A program made the position numbers and the translations under genes. 64,000 nucleotides of DNA from Tubulanus polymorphus. Taxonomy: Eukaryota; Nemertea; Palaeonemertea; Tubulaniformes; Tubulanidae. Under the pieces are notes generated by a model that saw nothing but the letters and a program-made list of their open reading frames with translations, had not been told where the DNA came from and made no database searches. This document shows positions 44,280 through 53,983 of the stretch, piece by piece. Position 1 is the stretch's first letter. Each line of letters starts with the position of its first letter. The stretch is taken from positions 17,520,153 to 17,584,152 of the forward strand of contig NC_134028.1 of NCBI RefSeq assembly GCF_964204645.1. Direction: 5' to 3'.

Positions 44280-44880
44280 TATATATCTATGTACTAGACG
44301 TACGTAAGAATCCAAGATTCTTGCTAAGAAAGTAAGAAAGTAAGAATTCTTACCAAGATTCTTACGTACGTCTAGTATATAAATATATAAATTAGTTTTA
44401 TAATAATTATTCTAAATTTAAATTATAAAAATGAATAAATTATATGTTTTCTCTTAATAAAAATAAAAATAGATTATATTATAACTATTTCTATACTTAG
44501 ATTAATAATTTATGTTTTTAATTTTTATAAAAACTAAATTATATATCTATGTACTAGACGTACGAGTAAGAAAGTAAGATTCTTACCAAGAAAGTAAGAT
44601 TTTTAGATTCTTACGTACGTCTAGTATATAGATATATAAATTTTTAAATGAATTGTATAAAAATGAATAAATTATATGTTTTCTCTTAATAATAATAAAA
44701 ATAGATTATATTATAACTATTTCTATACTTAGATTAATAATTTTATGTTTTTAATTTTTATGAAAACTATTGTATATATATCTATGTACTAGACGTACGA
44801 GTAAGAAAGTAAGATTTCTTGGATTCTTGGATTCTTACTCGTACGTCTAGTATATAGTTATATAAATTAGATTTATAATA
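44280..44880. repeat. Three large hairpins at the convergent gene junction, copy 2
   Basis: Stems are 44293-44311 with 44358-44376 (19 bp, perfect), about 44553-44564 with 44619-44630 (12 bp), and 44788-44807 with 44832-44851 (20 bp, perfect). All share ACTAGACGTACG. Between them an AT-rich unit of about 130 bp recurs, so the whole is a tandem repeat of 235-260 bp. Loops contain further AAGAAAGTAAGA and TTCTTACC repeats. The block separates the plus-strand genes from the minus-strand genes. Confidence 0.88.
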
Positions 44881-44888
44881 ATTATTCT

Positions 44889-46070
44889 AATTTTGTTTCT
44901 AATATATCTATAAAATCATCTCTGTTTATATCTAATTCACCAAAAGTCTTAGGTAGATTTATTAATTTTAATTGAGCCATCTTAACATAATAATTATTAT
45001 ATTACCTTTTTCTCTTAATTTTTCTAAGTATTCATCAAAATCATCATTATCAAAATCCAAAATGTATCCAAAATGTTTTATCAGATAACTTAAATCAATT
45101 TTTCTTAAATATAATAATTTATATATTTGTTTAGGATTATCTTCTGCATAAGCTAATAATTTATCAAATAACAACTTATAGAATATATAATATTGGTTAG
45201 TTTTAGGATTAAAATATCTGATATATTTATTTGGGTTATTTAACAATGGTATCATACTCACCATTTTATAAACATTAATTAGATGTAACTTTGATTTATA
45301 ATGAGTATTTTCATCAACAGGTTCAATTTTCTTATTACAATATTGGCACATTTTATTTCTTTCTATTTCTTCTAATTTCTTTTCATGTTCTTCTAACTTC
45401 CTTTCATTTTCGATATGCGCTTGAGATTTTTTATGTTTAGAAAAATTACTTTTAGAAATATCTTAATCCCGCCATCACAAATGTTACAATGTTTTTTAGA
45501 ATCATCAATTGTTTCATTATCATTAGTTTCAATTGTATCAACATTATCTGTTATATTATCCATGGTATCATTTGTTTCAATTGTATTAACATTATCTATG
45601 ATATTATCTATTATATTATTATCAGATATATTATTATCATTATTATTCTTTTCTTTTTCTATATGTTTATTTGATTTCTTATGTGATGCCCAATTTTTAT
45701 ATGATATATATTTCTTACATACATCACAATATTTTTCATTTGTCTTTTTGGTTTTGATATCAGGTTCAATCTTATCATTATAAGATGTAGTAGGTATTAC
45801 ATTATTAGATGTAGAAGGTATTACATTGTTAGATGTAGAAGGTATTACATTATTAGATGTAGAAGGTATTACATTATTATCAATTACATTACTTAAATTA
45901 TCAACAACACCACTTTTATTATTATCTATTTCTATTAGTTTAGTTTTATAAATTTTGAAAATAGGATCAAATATCAAAGCTATATTACAAGGTATTACAT
46001 AATATAAACCATCATTATTTTCATGTGCATCGATGTATGGAATATGTTTATATACTTTACCTCCTTCCAT
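44889..46070 (-). pseudogene. C2H2-type zinc-finger protein with low-complexity repeats, frameshifted
   Basis: From 46070 the frame gives M-E-G-G-K-V-Y-K-H-I-P-Y, then four repeats of V-I-P-S-T-S-N-N, a U1-like finger C-D-V-C-K-K-Y with S-H-K-K-S-N-K-H, Asn/Asp-rich repeats, and a second finger start C-N-I-C. A one-base shift near 45455 separates this from 44968-45351, which supplies another finger, C-Q-Y-C with H-Y-K-S-K-L-H. A further shift near 44995 precedes the true end. Such fingers resemble those at the polymerase N-terminus. A nucleic-acid-binding role is inferred. Confidence 0.7.
45778..45878. repeat. 24-bp coding tandem repeat
   Basis: Four copies of a unit containing TAGATGTAGAAGGTATTACA encode the V-I-P-S-T-S-N-N repeat in the zinc-finger protein. 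Copies are nearly identical, the first differing slightly, which suggests recent slippage expansion. Confidence 0.85.
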
Positions 46071-47350
46071 TTATTATATAAATTTTTATTAAAGTTAAAA
46101 TTGCAATACATAACACTATTCAATTGAGAATTTACAATATTTAATTGCGCGTCAGATATAATATAAATGTGCATTTTAAAATTTAGGCTTCCTTTTTTCT
46201 TTGTCATGCATAATTGTATTCCATCTTTAGTGTTTTGTAATTTTTTTCCAGAACCATGTAATGAATTATCCTCTATTGCTCTAAAATCTAACCATAATGC
46301 ATATTTATTGCCGGTATAATAATCAATTTGATTAATATTACAATTTTCAGATGATTTTACTTTTTCATTCATAAAATGTTTTCTAATTTCTGGCCATTGA
46401 TCAATCATTCTCATTCCTCGACAAAATATTTTATTTGCTATTCCTTCGATAGTTATTTCTACTTTTGTTATTTCAGGATTATAATACTTATCAACCTGTA
46501 TTGCACCATTAGAATATGTTGCAATGGTAAAAAATATTAATATACCTTTAATAGATCTTCTTGGGAAGTTAATATTCTCATTAATTATTTCATCATTTGC
46601 ATTGATAGTTACGGTTTTAAATTTATCAATATAATCATATAATAATGAAAATCCTTGATTGTATTTAGTTTGAATTATATTTGAAATATTTTCATCAGTT
46701 ACTGTATCATATTCTAAACATATATTCGATAATTTATAACTCATATCTTTAACAACGCTAGATAATACAATTTCATTTACAGGAGCAAATGTTATTTCGA
46801 ATATAACATCTTCTTGAATTGCGTATTTATATAAAGGCGCATTATTATTTATCAATTCAAAGTCTAATGGAATTTTATATTTGCTTCCATAAATCTTTTT
46901 TATCAAATTATCTGCAGTGCGAGTTACTATTGCGTCATTAGCTCCTGATCTTAATTTATTTTGGTTTTCTGATTGGATGCCTTGAAATATCATATTATTT
47001 CTATTTTCTTTAGTTAACCATAAATCTTTATAATGCATAAAAAAATTATAATCATCTAATGAGAAAACTGTTTCTTGACCAATCTTTATTGTTAATTTTT
47101 TAATCAAATACCTTCCAACATTATCAACAACATAATTATTATTATTACCGATTACTTTTATATAGGCTGATAAATAGATACTATTTGGAACATAAAAAGT
47201 ATTTTGTGTTAATCTCGGAATTCTAACATATAAAGTTTCATCGGGATTAATATTAGAAGGGTTATGAGTAATTATATGATGTGATCTTTCTGCTTTAATA
47301 GCATTAGATATTCTATGATTCTTAGAAGGATTGATATAACTCCCACTCAT
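45995..47350 (-). CDS. Major capsid-like protein, intact 451-residue frame
   Basis: The N-terminus M-S-G-S-Y-I-N-P-S-K-N-H-R is followed by LYVRIPRLTQNTFYVPNSIY, L-T-I-K-I-G-Q-E-T-V-F-S, D-L-W-L-T-K-E-N-R, PLDFELINNNAPLYKYA and I-F-E-I-T-F-A-P. The alternation of strand-rich segments, the length and the place among virion-like genes fit the double-jelly-roll major capsid protein of Polintons. The call is by pattern, not by a search. The last 25 codons overlap the next gene (start 46070) in another frame, so the natural stop may lie earlier and be lost here. Copy 1 keeps only about 270 residues. Confidence 0.65.
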   Translation of the reverse strand: MSGSYINPSKNHRISNAIKAERSHHIITHNPSNINPDETLYVRIPRLTQNTFYVPNSIYLSAYIKVIGNNNNYVVDNVGRYLIKKLTIKIGQETVFSLDDYNFFMHYKDLWLTKENRNNMIFQGIQSENQNKLRSGANDAIVTRTADNLIKKIYGSKYKIPLDFELINNNAPLYKYAIQEDVIFEITFAPVNEIVLSSVVKDMSYKLSNICLEYDTVTDENISNIIQTKYNQGFSLLYDYIDKFKTVTINANDEIINENINFPRRSIKGILIFFTIATYSNGAIQVDKYYNPEITKVEITIEGIANKIFCRGMRMIDQWPEIRKHFMNEKVKSSENCNINQIDYYTGNKYALWLDFRAIEDNSLHGSGKKLQNTKDGIQLCMTKKKGSLNFKMHIYIISDAQLNIVNSQLNSVMYCNFNFNKNLYNKWKEVKYINIFHTSMHMKIMMVYIM

Positions 47351-47372
47351 TTATTTAACAAAAAAAATAATT
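47351..47372 (-). promoter_or_regulatory. Representative late-type promoter motif of the minus-strand block
   Basis: Read on the minus strand, an AT-rich ATTATTTTTTT run is followed by GTTAAATAAATG, the ATG being the start of the capsid-like gene. Very similar sequence (a T-run, 3-8 bases, then TAAATAAATG or TATAAATG) precedes the starts at 46070, 48838, 50180, 50631, 51074, 51320, 51665, 52439 and 53954 in copy 2 and their partners in copies 1 and Y. It resembles AT-rich late promoters of large DNA viruses ending TAAATG; this is inference. Confidence 0.6.
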
Positions 47373-47394
47373 ATTTATTTTTAATCATGTTTAC

Positions 47395-48838
47395 TTGATA
47401 TTTTTTGATATCATGTTTACTAGCCCAAAAATAATTGCACTTACAACTGTAATTAAAAATAAAATAATATGTTCAGCAGCAAAGTTAATAATGTTTCCTG
47501 CAGTTTTTAATATAAAACCAACAATTGATGCAATAACTCCTGGTAATGCTGCAGCAGATTTCTTTGATAGTTCCCATAAATATTTTGCTAATTTCTGTAA
47601 ACCATCCTTAACTTTATCTTGTATAGAATTATTATCTGGAGGTTTATCTGGTTTATTGGGAGTAGGAGTAGATTTCAGTGAATTTGTGATGCTAAACCAA
47701 TTGTTGTAAATAACATAGTTACAGCTGTTAGAATTGAAAGAATTGTTATTCCTTCAAACTTAAATAATAATTTTATTCTATCTTTTAGTGATATTTCAGA
47801 ATCTGGTTTTAGTATTAACTCTTTAACAACAACTTTTAATCTATTAATACAATAATCATATGATTTTAATAATAATTTCATTTTTTCTTTCTGAAATTCT
47901 GTTATATTCGAAATCATCAATTTCTTTTTCTAAATATGCATTTCTTTTTTTTTAAATTCAATATCTTCAATAACTTTAAATTCTCTATCTAATTTTAATT
48001 GTTCTAATTCTTTTCTGGTGTCAAATAATTTATTTTCTAAAGGTTTAATTTTATTATATCTAATATGTTTTTCGCGCGCAATTTTATCAGCTTCATTTCG
48101 TACACTTATTATTTCTCTAATTGTTTTTTTAGAAAACATACTTAAAAATCTGTTGAATCAAGTAATCCCTTCGGTAAAAGTTTTTCAGTTTGAACTTCAG
48201 TGTTTGATTTAAGTTTACTAGTTTTGGAAGTTTTATTCTGTTCAGAAGTTGTTTCTGTTTTTGGATTATCTTTGATTGTTTCAAATAATTTTTCAATTCT
48301 TTGTTTAAAATACTCTTTCATTTTTAATAATTTCTTCTTGTGTTACATCTTCTGGTTCATTACTATTTCTTATTCATTTAATTTTAGATAGGTTTAAATT
48401 AAGCAAAGTTGATTTTGCTAATATTTTGTCTTGATTTTTATAAATGATGTTAATATAATAATCATCTTTCAATTTATAATAATATTCACCATCTAAAAAC
48501 TTTAATTTTTTTACTAAAAGTCTGGCGCCTCTATCATTTATATTATATCCAGAATCTTTAAATACATCTTGAAACTTATACATAAATTCATAATTTTCTA
48601 TATTTTCTCTTTCTAAACCTGGGTCTAAATTTTCAATAGGTATTCTCGATCTATTTCTTCTAATATATTCCTCTGTTGATGGGGCTTTAGAACCACTATC
48701 TGCTAAATTAGAATTATATGTTGTATCATTATCATTATCAACATTAGTATCAGCAGTCATATAATCATCATCGTTAGTATTGGCATCATTATTATTTCCC
48801 CTGTTTTCCATTTCATAATCTCCTCCACCTTTTGCCAT
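47395..48838 (-). pseudogene. Acidic, coiled-coil, membrane-ended protein, broken, copy 2
   Basis: Four pieces in different frames (48374-48838, 47930-48139, 47675-47920, and the minus-strand sequence opposite 47395-47709) make up one gene matching 33430-34610. The second piece is a charged coiled coil (K-T-I-R-E-I-I-S-V-R-N-E-A-D). The end has hydrophobic segments. The two copies are broken at different points, so the ancestor was intact. Confidence 0.65.
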
Positions 48839-48854
48839 TTACATAATAAAAAAA

Positions 48855-50180
48855 TTAAAATTTAAAATATAATATTCCTCCGATTACAATTCCTATACAA
48901 GTTAAAGCTAATTTAGTATTTTCATGGGATTTATTATCATCATTTAGTTTAATTATATCATGTTGAATGTTATCAGTTTCTATATTTTCTCTAGTATTGT
49001 AATCTTTTATTTTAGAATCATTATTTAATTTAATATTATTAGTTTTAGTTTCTGTTGATTGAATATGTTTTTTATTTTTTTCACCTTCCATTAATTTTGG
49101 AGCAGTAATAATCTTTTTATTTATATCATTCAATCCAAATGAATTATTTATTGTTGCAGTTTTAATTAGATTATTATAACCAATTATGTTTCCCATCTTT
49201 AATACTAAATCATTAGAAATAATGAATAGATTAGGGCCTATACAATAATTTAATCTAATATGTGATTTATCTAAATAATTTTGATATCTTACAATGTTTT
49301 CTGGAATCGATCTATTTTTATCACTATGAATTGAATCTTCAAATAATACTTTGAATTGTTTCTGCGCATCGAATGAAGTGTTATCATTTCCAATTATTGG
49401 GGATCCTGTTTCAACTTGCGCACCTAAAATACAAATTAAATAAGTTCTAATAGATTGGTTTATTCTTTGTATTCCAGCTTTAGTAAAACCTTCACTATTT
49501 TCTAAAATGAAATTAACCCAACCATTATTGTTTTGTTGTTGTATATTATTATAATATTTTGGTAATTCATTCCAATTTAGTGTTCTTATATCTGAATTTG
49601 TCATTATTTTTCCAAATTCTTTAGCATACAATATTCCTAATCCACCCATTGTTCCAATTTTTGCTCTAAAATCTTTATTTGAATTAATATTAAATTCATT
49701 ACATATTTTATAAAACTTAGAAAAATTAATATTATTATTCAATTCTTTAAAATATTTTGAACCTGGTAAAGGACATTCTAATTCATCTAATAATAATTTT
49801 ATTTGAAAATATGTATGAAATCTAAAAAGTGATAACATCAATGGTAAACTTGGTTTGTTTAAATGATCATTCCAATTAATTCCGCATCCTGTTGTTGCGC
49901 AATAAACAGCAAAGTTTAATTGGTTCTGCCAATACTTCATATTAGATTTTAATAACCATTGTTTTGCCTCATTTAAATTTTTGAAATTAATTGTATACAC
50001 ATGAAATATATTTTCCATCTTTACATGAAAATTATTACTTTCAGTAACATAAATATATAAATCAATTAATGAATCTAAAACTTCATTTCTATATGTAATA
50101 TCTTTATTAAAATCTATTGCAGGAATATTATATTTAATTGATTTATTATATTGGAAAGCTTTTGGAAAACTATCTGCCAT
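48855..50180 (-). CDS. Conserved 441-residue Polinton protein with C-terminal anchor, intact
   Basis: This frame starts M-A-D-S-F-P-K-A-F-Q-Y and holds the landmark CATTGCGINWNDHLN at about residues 93-107, F-R-A-K-I-G-T-M-G-G-L-G, and a Lys/Asn-rich spacer (about residues 360-420). It ends in one hydrophobic segment (L-T-C-I-G-I-V-I-G-G-I-L-Y-F). I recognise no enzyme motif. A virion or morphogenesis protein anchored by its tail is the best inference. The C-terminus lies 16 bp before the next start, and its own start overlaps the neighbour's end at 50170-50180. Confidence 0.75.
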   Translation of the reverse strand: MADSFPKAFQYNKSIKYNIPAIDFNKDITYRNEVLDSLIDLYIYVTESNNFHVKMENIFHVYTINFKNLNEAKQWLLKSNMKYWQNQLNFAVYCATTGCGINWNDHLNKPSLPLMLSLFRFHTYFQIKLLLDELECPLPGSKYFKELNNNINFSKFYKICNEFNINSNKDFRAKIGTMGGLGILYAKEFGKIMTNSDIRTLNWNELPKYYNNIQQQNNNGWVNFILENSEGFTKAGIQRINQSIRTYLICILGAQVETGSPIIGNDNTSFDAQKQFKVLFEDSIHSDKNRSIPENIVRYQNYLDKSHIRLNYCIGPNLFIISNDLVLKMGNIIGYNNLIKTATINNSFGLNDINKKIITAPKLMEGEKNKKHIQSTETKTNNIKLNNDSKIKDYNTRENIETDNIQHDIIKLNDDNKSHENTKLALTCIGIVIGGILYFKF

Positions 50181-50631
50181 TTATATAACTAAAAAATTCA
50201 TAATTATCTAATTCTTTTAATAATTTATCTTGTTCTTCAACTGTTATATGGCCATTTAAACTTATTATATAATCTAGTGTATTCTTTAATTTATTAATTT
50301 CTTTTATATTCGTTTTAATTTTTTCTTTATTACTTTTTATATTTAATTTTGAACTTATACCAGTTAATACACTTGAACTTAATCCTAATACCCCAATTGA
50401 TATAGCTAAAGGTGTTAATGGACTGAATATTGCTAGAAATGTTATTACAGAACTAATTGTAACCGAACCACTTATAATCAAATAATATATAATTTTAGAT
50501 TTTAAATATTTTTTCTTTTTGATTTTTAAATCACTTTCAAATTCTTATATTTGTTTTTCTAAATATATTTTCAATTTAGTTTTACTGATATCATGATGAA
50601 TAATATCAATATCATCAACTTTATCATCCAT
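50170..50631 (-). pseudogene. Two-helix membrane protein with nonsense codon, copy 2
   Basis: It starts at 50631 with M-D-D-K-V-D-D-I-D-I-I-H-H-D. A TAA occurs at about codon 29. Downstream the frame is open from M-I-I-S-G-S-V-T-I-S-S, with two hydrophobic stretches and a coiled-coil-like tail (N-I-K-E-I-N-K-L-K-N-T-L). Copy 1 has its stop at a different codon. Confidence 0.68.
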
Positions 50632-50651
50632 TTATTTAGCAAAAAAAATTA

Positions 50652-51074
50652 CTAATTAGTAAACTTATAAGCAACAAATATAACAATAACTGTTCCACCT
50701 AAAATCCATATTATTTCATATTTCTGTTGTTCATTACTTGGGGTATAATAATCTGATAATTTAGGTTTATGTAGATATAATTTTTCTTTATTGTTTACCG
50801 CGTTATATAAACTCATTGCATCATCAACTGATTGAAAATCTCTATGTGAAATCTTCTGATCATATAATTCTTTGTTAATATAATCCATATAGTTTTGCCT
50901 CTTTTCTCTGTATTCTTCTGCTGATTTATTATATTTCTCTAATGCTAAGTTATGTCTTTTTTGTTCTGTTAATGATCCATTTTTATCAATATGCTTAAAT
51001 AAATAACCGCCACCAGTAAATGCTAAAGCGTTAACAATTGCCGATCCTATAATAGTTATAACTGCAGAAGCCAT
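50652..51074 (-). CDS. 140-residue Polinton membrane protein, intact
   Basis: An N-terminal hydrophobic segment (I-T-I-I-G-S-A-I-V-N-A-L-A-F) ends in the glycine-rich TGGGYLFKH. A charged helix follows (K-R-H-N-L-A-L-E-K-Y-N-K), then Y-D-Q-K-I-S-H-R-D-F-Q-S-V-D-D-A-M and S-D-Y-Y-T-P-S-N-E-Q, and a second hydrophobic segment (WILGGTVIVIFVAYKF). This architecture recurs in Polinton-type elements of other invertebrates as I recall, without a known function. TAAATAAATG marks the start. Confidence 0.78.
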   Translation of the reverse strand: MASAVITIIGSAIVNALAFTGGGYLFKHIDKNGSLTEQKRHNLALEKYNKSAEEYREKRQNYMDYINKELYDQKISHRDFQSVDDAMSLYNAVNNKEKLYLHKPKLSDYYTPSNEQQKYEIIWILGGTVIVIFVAYKFTN

Positions 51075-51098
51075 TTATTTAGTAAAATGATTACGCAT

Positions 51099-51320
51099 TT
51101 ATATAGGAGGAATATATTTTTGTTTTTCCAAATAATCAATAGTTAAATTAGATAAAGTAACTGCTAATGTTAATTTTAAAATATCATTTATATCAAATCT
51201 ATCAACATTAACACTTCCCATTTTAAATACTTTTTTTAATACCATTGAATAACCAACAGTTCCAACTGATAGTAATGCTCCATTATATAATCCAGTTATT
51301 ATCCACTTATTATCACTCAT
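51099..51320 (-). CDS. Small two-segment membrane protein, copy 2
   Basis: This 73-residue frame is identical in sequence to the protein at 15721-15942 as far as I can see and differs by one residue from 36869-37090. It has two hydrophobic segments with a short basic loop (L-K-K-V-F-K-M). The near-perfect protein identity across three copies, one of them in another subfamily, argues for constraint or recent exchange. Confidence 0.78.
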   Translation of the reverse strand: MSDNKWIITGLYNGALLSVGTVGYSMVLKKVFKMGSVNVDRFDINDILKLTLAVTLSNLTIDYLEKQKYIPPI

Positions 51321-51665
51321 TTATTTATCAAAAAAATTACTATCATCAAAATATTTAGTTATCTTATTTATGATTAATTCAACATTTATTTCATTACTAG
51401 TTTCATTTGTATATATTTTAATTATTATTTTTTTAATATCATCGATGATAAAATCTTCATCTAATTCATAAAATCTTAAAGATTCTCTAATTAAATTAGT
51501 AATTAAAGTTTCTTTATCTATTGTTGTTTCATACTCAAATGTTGTTTTATTAGAAAATGTAATATTTTTGATATGTGTAATTACATCATTAACGTTAAAT
51601 TTCATTTCTTTCTCACGTTTAAAATCAAATCCAAAACATATGCTCGGCCCAACAGTTATATTCAT
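51321..51665 (-). CDS. Small acidic Polinton protein, intact, copy 2
   Basis: This 114-residue frame has the same start (M-N-I-T-V-G-P-S-I-C-F) and end (FDDSNFFDK) as 37091-37426, but residues about 22-85 differ strongly. The centre therefore evolves fast or has been replaced by recombination. Function unknown. Confidence 0.68.
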   Translation of the reverse strand: MNITVGPSICFGFDFKREKEMKFNVNDVITHIKNITFSNKTTFEYETTIDKETLITNLIRESLRFYELDEDFIIDDIKKIIIKIYTNETSNEINVELIINKITKYFDDSNFFDK

Positions 51666-51685
51666 TTATACAATGAAAAAATTAC

Positions 51686-52439
51686 TCTCTACATCTTATA
51701 ACTAATTCATAAATTACAGGAAAGTTATTCAAATCAATTAAATATCCATTGTGATTTCTTATTTCTAATTTAAAATTATTAAATTGAGGAATACAAGGTT
51801 TAAAATCACATTCTGTTAAATTATAATTTATTCGAGTTCCAAATTGTTTAACATTTTTAGCGGTAAAATATTTAGTATACTAGAACTACAAATTGTTTCT
51901 TTAGTTGCTTCAAAAGTTTTTGTAGGCTCGATTAAATTGCAATAAATATAAAAGTGTGTAAAAGGTATTATATTTGAATTACCATCTACGTTTCCTGTAA
52001 CGGTATCTGGTACAATTCCTAACAGTTGAGCTATAGGTTTTTTTACCATAAATGCATGTTGACTTTCATCATATACCTTTATTTGAATTTTATTTGTGCT
52101 ATCACTTTTTATAAATCTAATTAAAAATTTATCATCTCTTATAATTTTCAACCATGGTCTACGATTAATTTCTTGAGCTAATGTTTCTAATTTATATAAT
52201 CCTGCTTTTAAAATTAGATGAAACCATTTATCTACATTTCTAATATGAATTAAAGCAGTATTATCTTCAATAGTTTTACCCGATATATTATAAAAAGAAT
52301 TACATAAACTTATATTTACTAATTTTAAATCTACACAATTCTTGAATTCTCTATCTAATTGTACTAGTAAATTATGAGATTTATAATTTGTAAGTTTTCT
52401 AGAATCAACAAATATTCTGTATTCTTTTAATTCCGCCAT
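51686..52439 (-). pseudogene. Penton-like minor capsid protein, late frameshift, copy 2
   Basis: The frame 51828-52439 (203 codons) starts M-A-E-L-K-E-Y-R-I-F-V-D-S and holds L-V-N-I-S-L-C-N-S-F-Y-N-I-S, Y-K-L-E-T-L-A-Q-E-I-N and A-F-M-V-K-K-P-I-A-Q-L-L-G. One base is missing near 51860, and homology continues in another frame to I-D-L-N-N-F-P-V-I-Y-E-L near 51690. It is the most complete of three copies. The penton assignment rests on size, strand-rich pattern and neighbours. Confidence 0.62.
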
Positions 52440-52469
52440 TTATTTTACATATTTTCTTATTCGAAATCT

Positions 52470-53954
52470 ATTTCATGGTGCCCCTTTTCATTCTTACCTT
52501 TGTATACGAAATAGAAATCACCAGAACATAATTCTTCTAAAGCTTCACTTGATAATCGGTGTTGTCATATCGCGGAAAGACGGAATCGCGGAATTTTCCA
52601 AAAACGCGGAATTTCTTAATTTTTACTATAAATAGAAAACGGGTTTTCCCACGGGGATACCCACTGTCGGACAGGGCACCGGACCGATTGATGCAACGAG
52701 TTAGGTTCGAGTCCCATTATTTGCAGGCAATTTTATAAGGAATTATTATATTACGATACCGTCGACTGGCTGCCACCTGTAGAAGAAGTCAGAATCAAGT
52801 GGGGTGAAAGAGACCAGGCACCTAATGTCTATTTCTACTGGGCAAACTTCGGTTATCGAAGTTCATCGACTTTTTGAGAACTTCAGAAACGAATATTATC
52901 AGATAAATATTGAGCACGTTCGCGGTGTCGGACCGTAGTTGTAGATGGTTGCAAACATGAAATCCTACGACCAAACAAGTACCGGTTCAAATTCCTTCGT
53001 CAAATTCGTCCAGTACCGGTACCAATAAGATTCTTTTGATCCAAATAATCAGCATAGGAACATATATGTTATAGCAGTCACAAAGAAAACATTAAAAAAA
53101 CGAAACCATTTTATAATCTTTCATATCTTTTAATTCTAAAAGATAAACCACATTCGCTTATAACAACAATGTAGACACACAACACGCATGAACAATCCTA
53201 AGCCAGAATGAAATATACATAAAGTCTATTTATTTTCGTCTGACATTGATCCAGTTCCACAGTTGTGAGTTAACTCTGAGTTACTTAGAATCAATTCATT
53301 TCCAATGTTTTAAATCCAGAGACCAGAGTCAAATCTTAACTCGGAACAGAGTCCTGGAGAATGACCCATGGTGTCATCACAAATCCTACGTTTACGTACC
53401 ATTGATTTGTATTCCTTCAGTTAATGCAGCGATACTCTGTATCACTGAATTCGCAAAGCGCGTATTGCCTAGGTTTTACATTATTTGGAACAGTATCGTT
53501 AAGTTGTTGACTGGCGATATAATAAATTATCAAATACTAATTCCCGGTGTTGAAAACCTGGGTCCGATGCCCTGCCCGACAGTGGGTATCCCCGTGTGGG
53601 AAAACCCGTTTACTATTTATAGTTAAAATGAAGAAATTCCGCGTTTTTGGAAAATTCCGCGATTCCGTCTTTCCGCGATATGACAACACCGCTTGATAAT
53701 CTATGAAATCTATCCGGTAAATATGTTCTGAATTTATATGTATTTCCTTTTAATCCTTCATATTCTAAGTGTATAACTAATTTATCTCCATATTTGTTAG
53801 TAACTCTATCAATATTTGTAATTAGATATTTCTTATGGATTATTAATTCTTTTAACTTCTTAAATTTATAATCTACTGATTTGACATTTGAAGTATCTTT
53901 TATTCTATCTAGAAATGATTTGTTGTTCTCACTGTGCGCTTGTTTACTCGCCAT
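52470..53954 (-). pseudogene. Small conserved protein gene interrupted by a transposon, copy 2
   Basis: The 5' part (53701-53954) starts M-A-S-K-Q-A-H-S-E-N-N-K and reaches L-P-D-R-F-H-R-L-S-S. The 3' part (52470-52556) holds the G-K-N-E-K-G-H-H end. The 1135-bp insertion 52557-53691 separates them, with 9 bp of the gene duplicated. The uninterrupted form is at 14630-14983. Confidence 0.8.
52557..53691. mobile_element. Non-autonomous TIR transposon with 9-bp target duplication
   Basis: Left CGGTGTTGTCATATCGCGG and right CCGCGATATGACAACACCG are inverse. The symmetry extends about 130 bp inwards, through ATTCCGCGATTCCG-type and ATCCCCGTG segments. CTTGATAAT flanks both sides (52548-52556, 53692-53700). 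It carries no transposase; an open frame at 53246-53626 has no recognisable content. MULE-like by the 9-bp duplication only. Confidence 0.87.
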
Positions 53955-53983
53955 TTATAATGCATATTTTTATTAAAATTTGA

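Noticed and set aside
45415-45783. Hydrophobic plus-strand frames opposite the zinc-finger gene
   Set aside because: They are antisense of Asn/Asp-rich repeats, which read as Ile/Leu/Val on the other strand.
53246-53626. 126-codon frame as a transposase
   Set aside because: It shows no catalytic motif and its end runs into the terminal repeat of the non-autonomous element.
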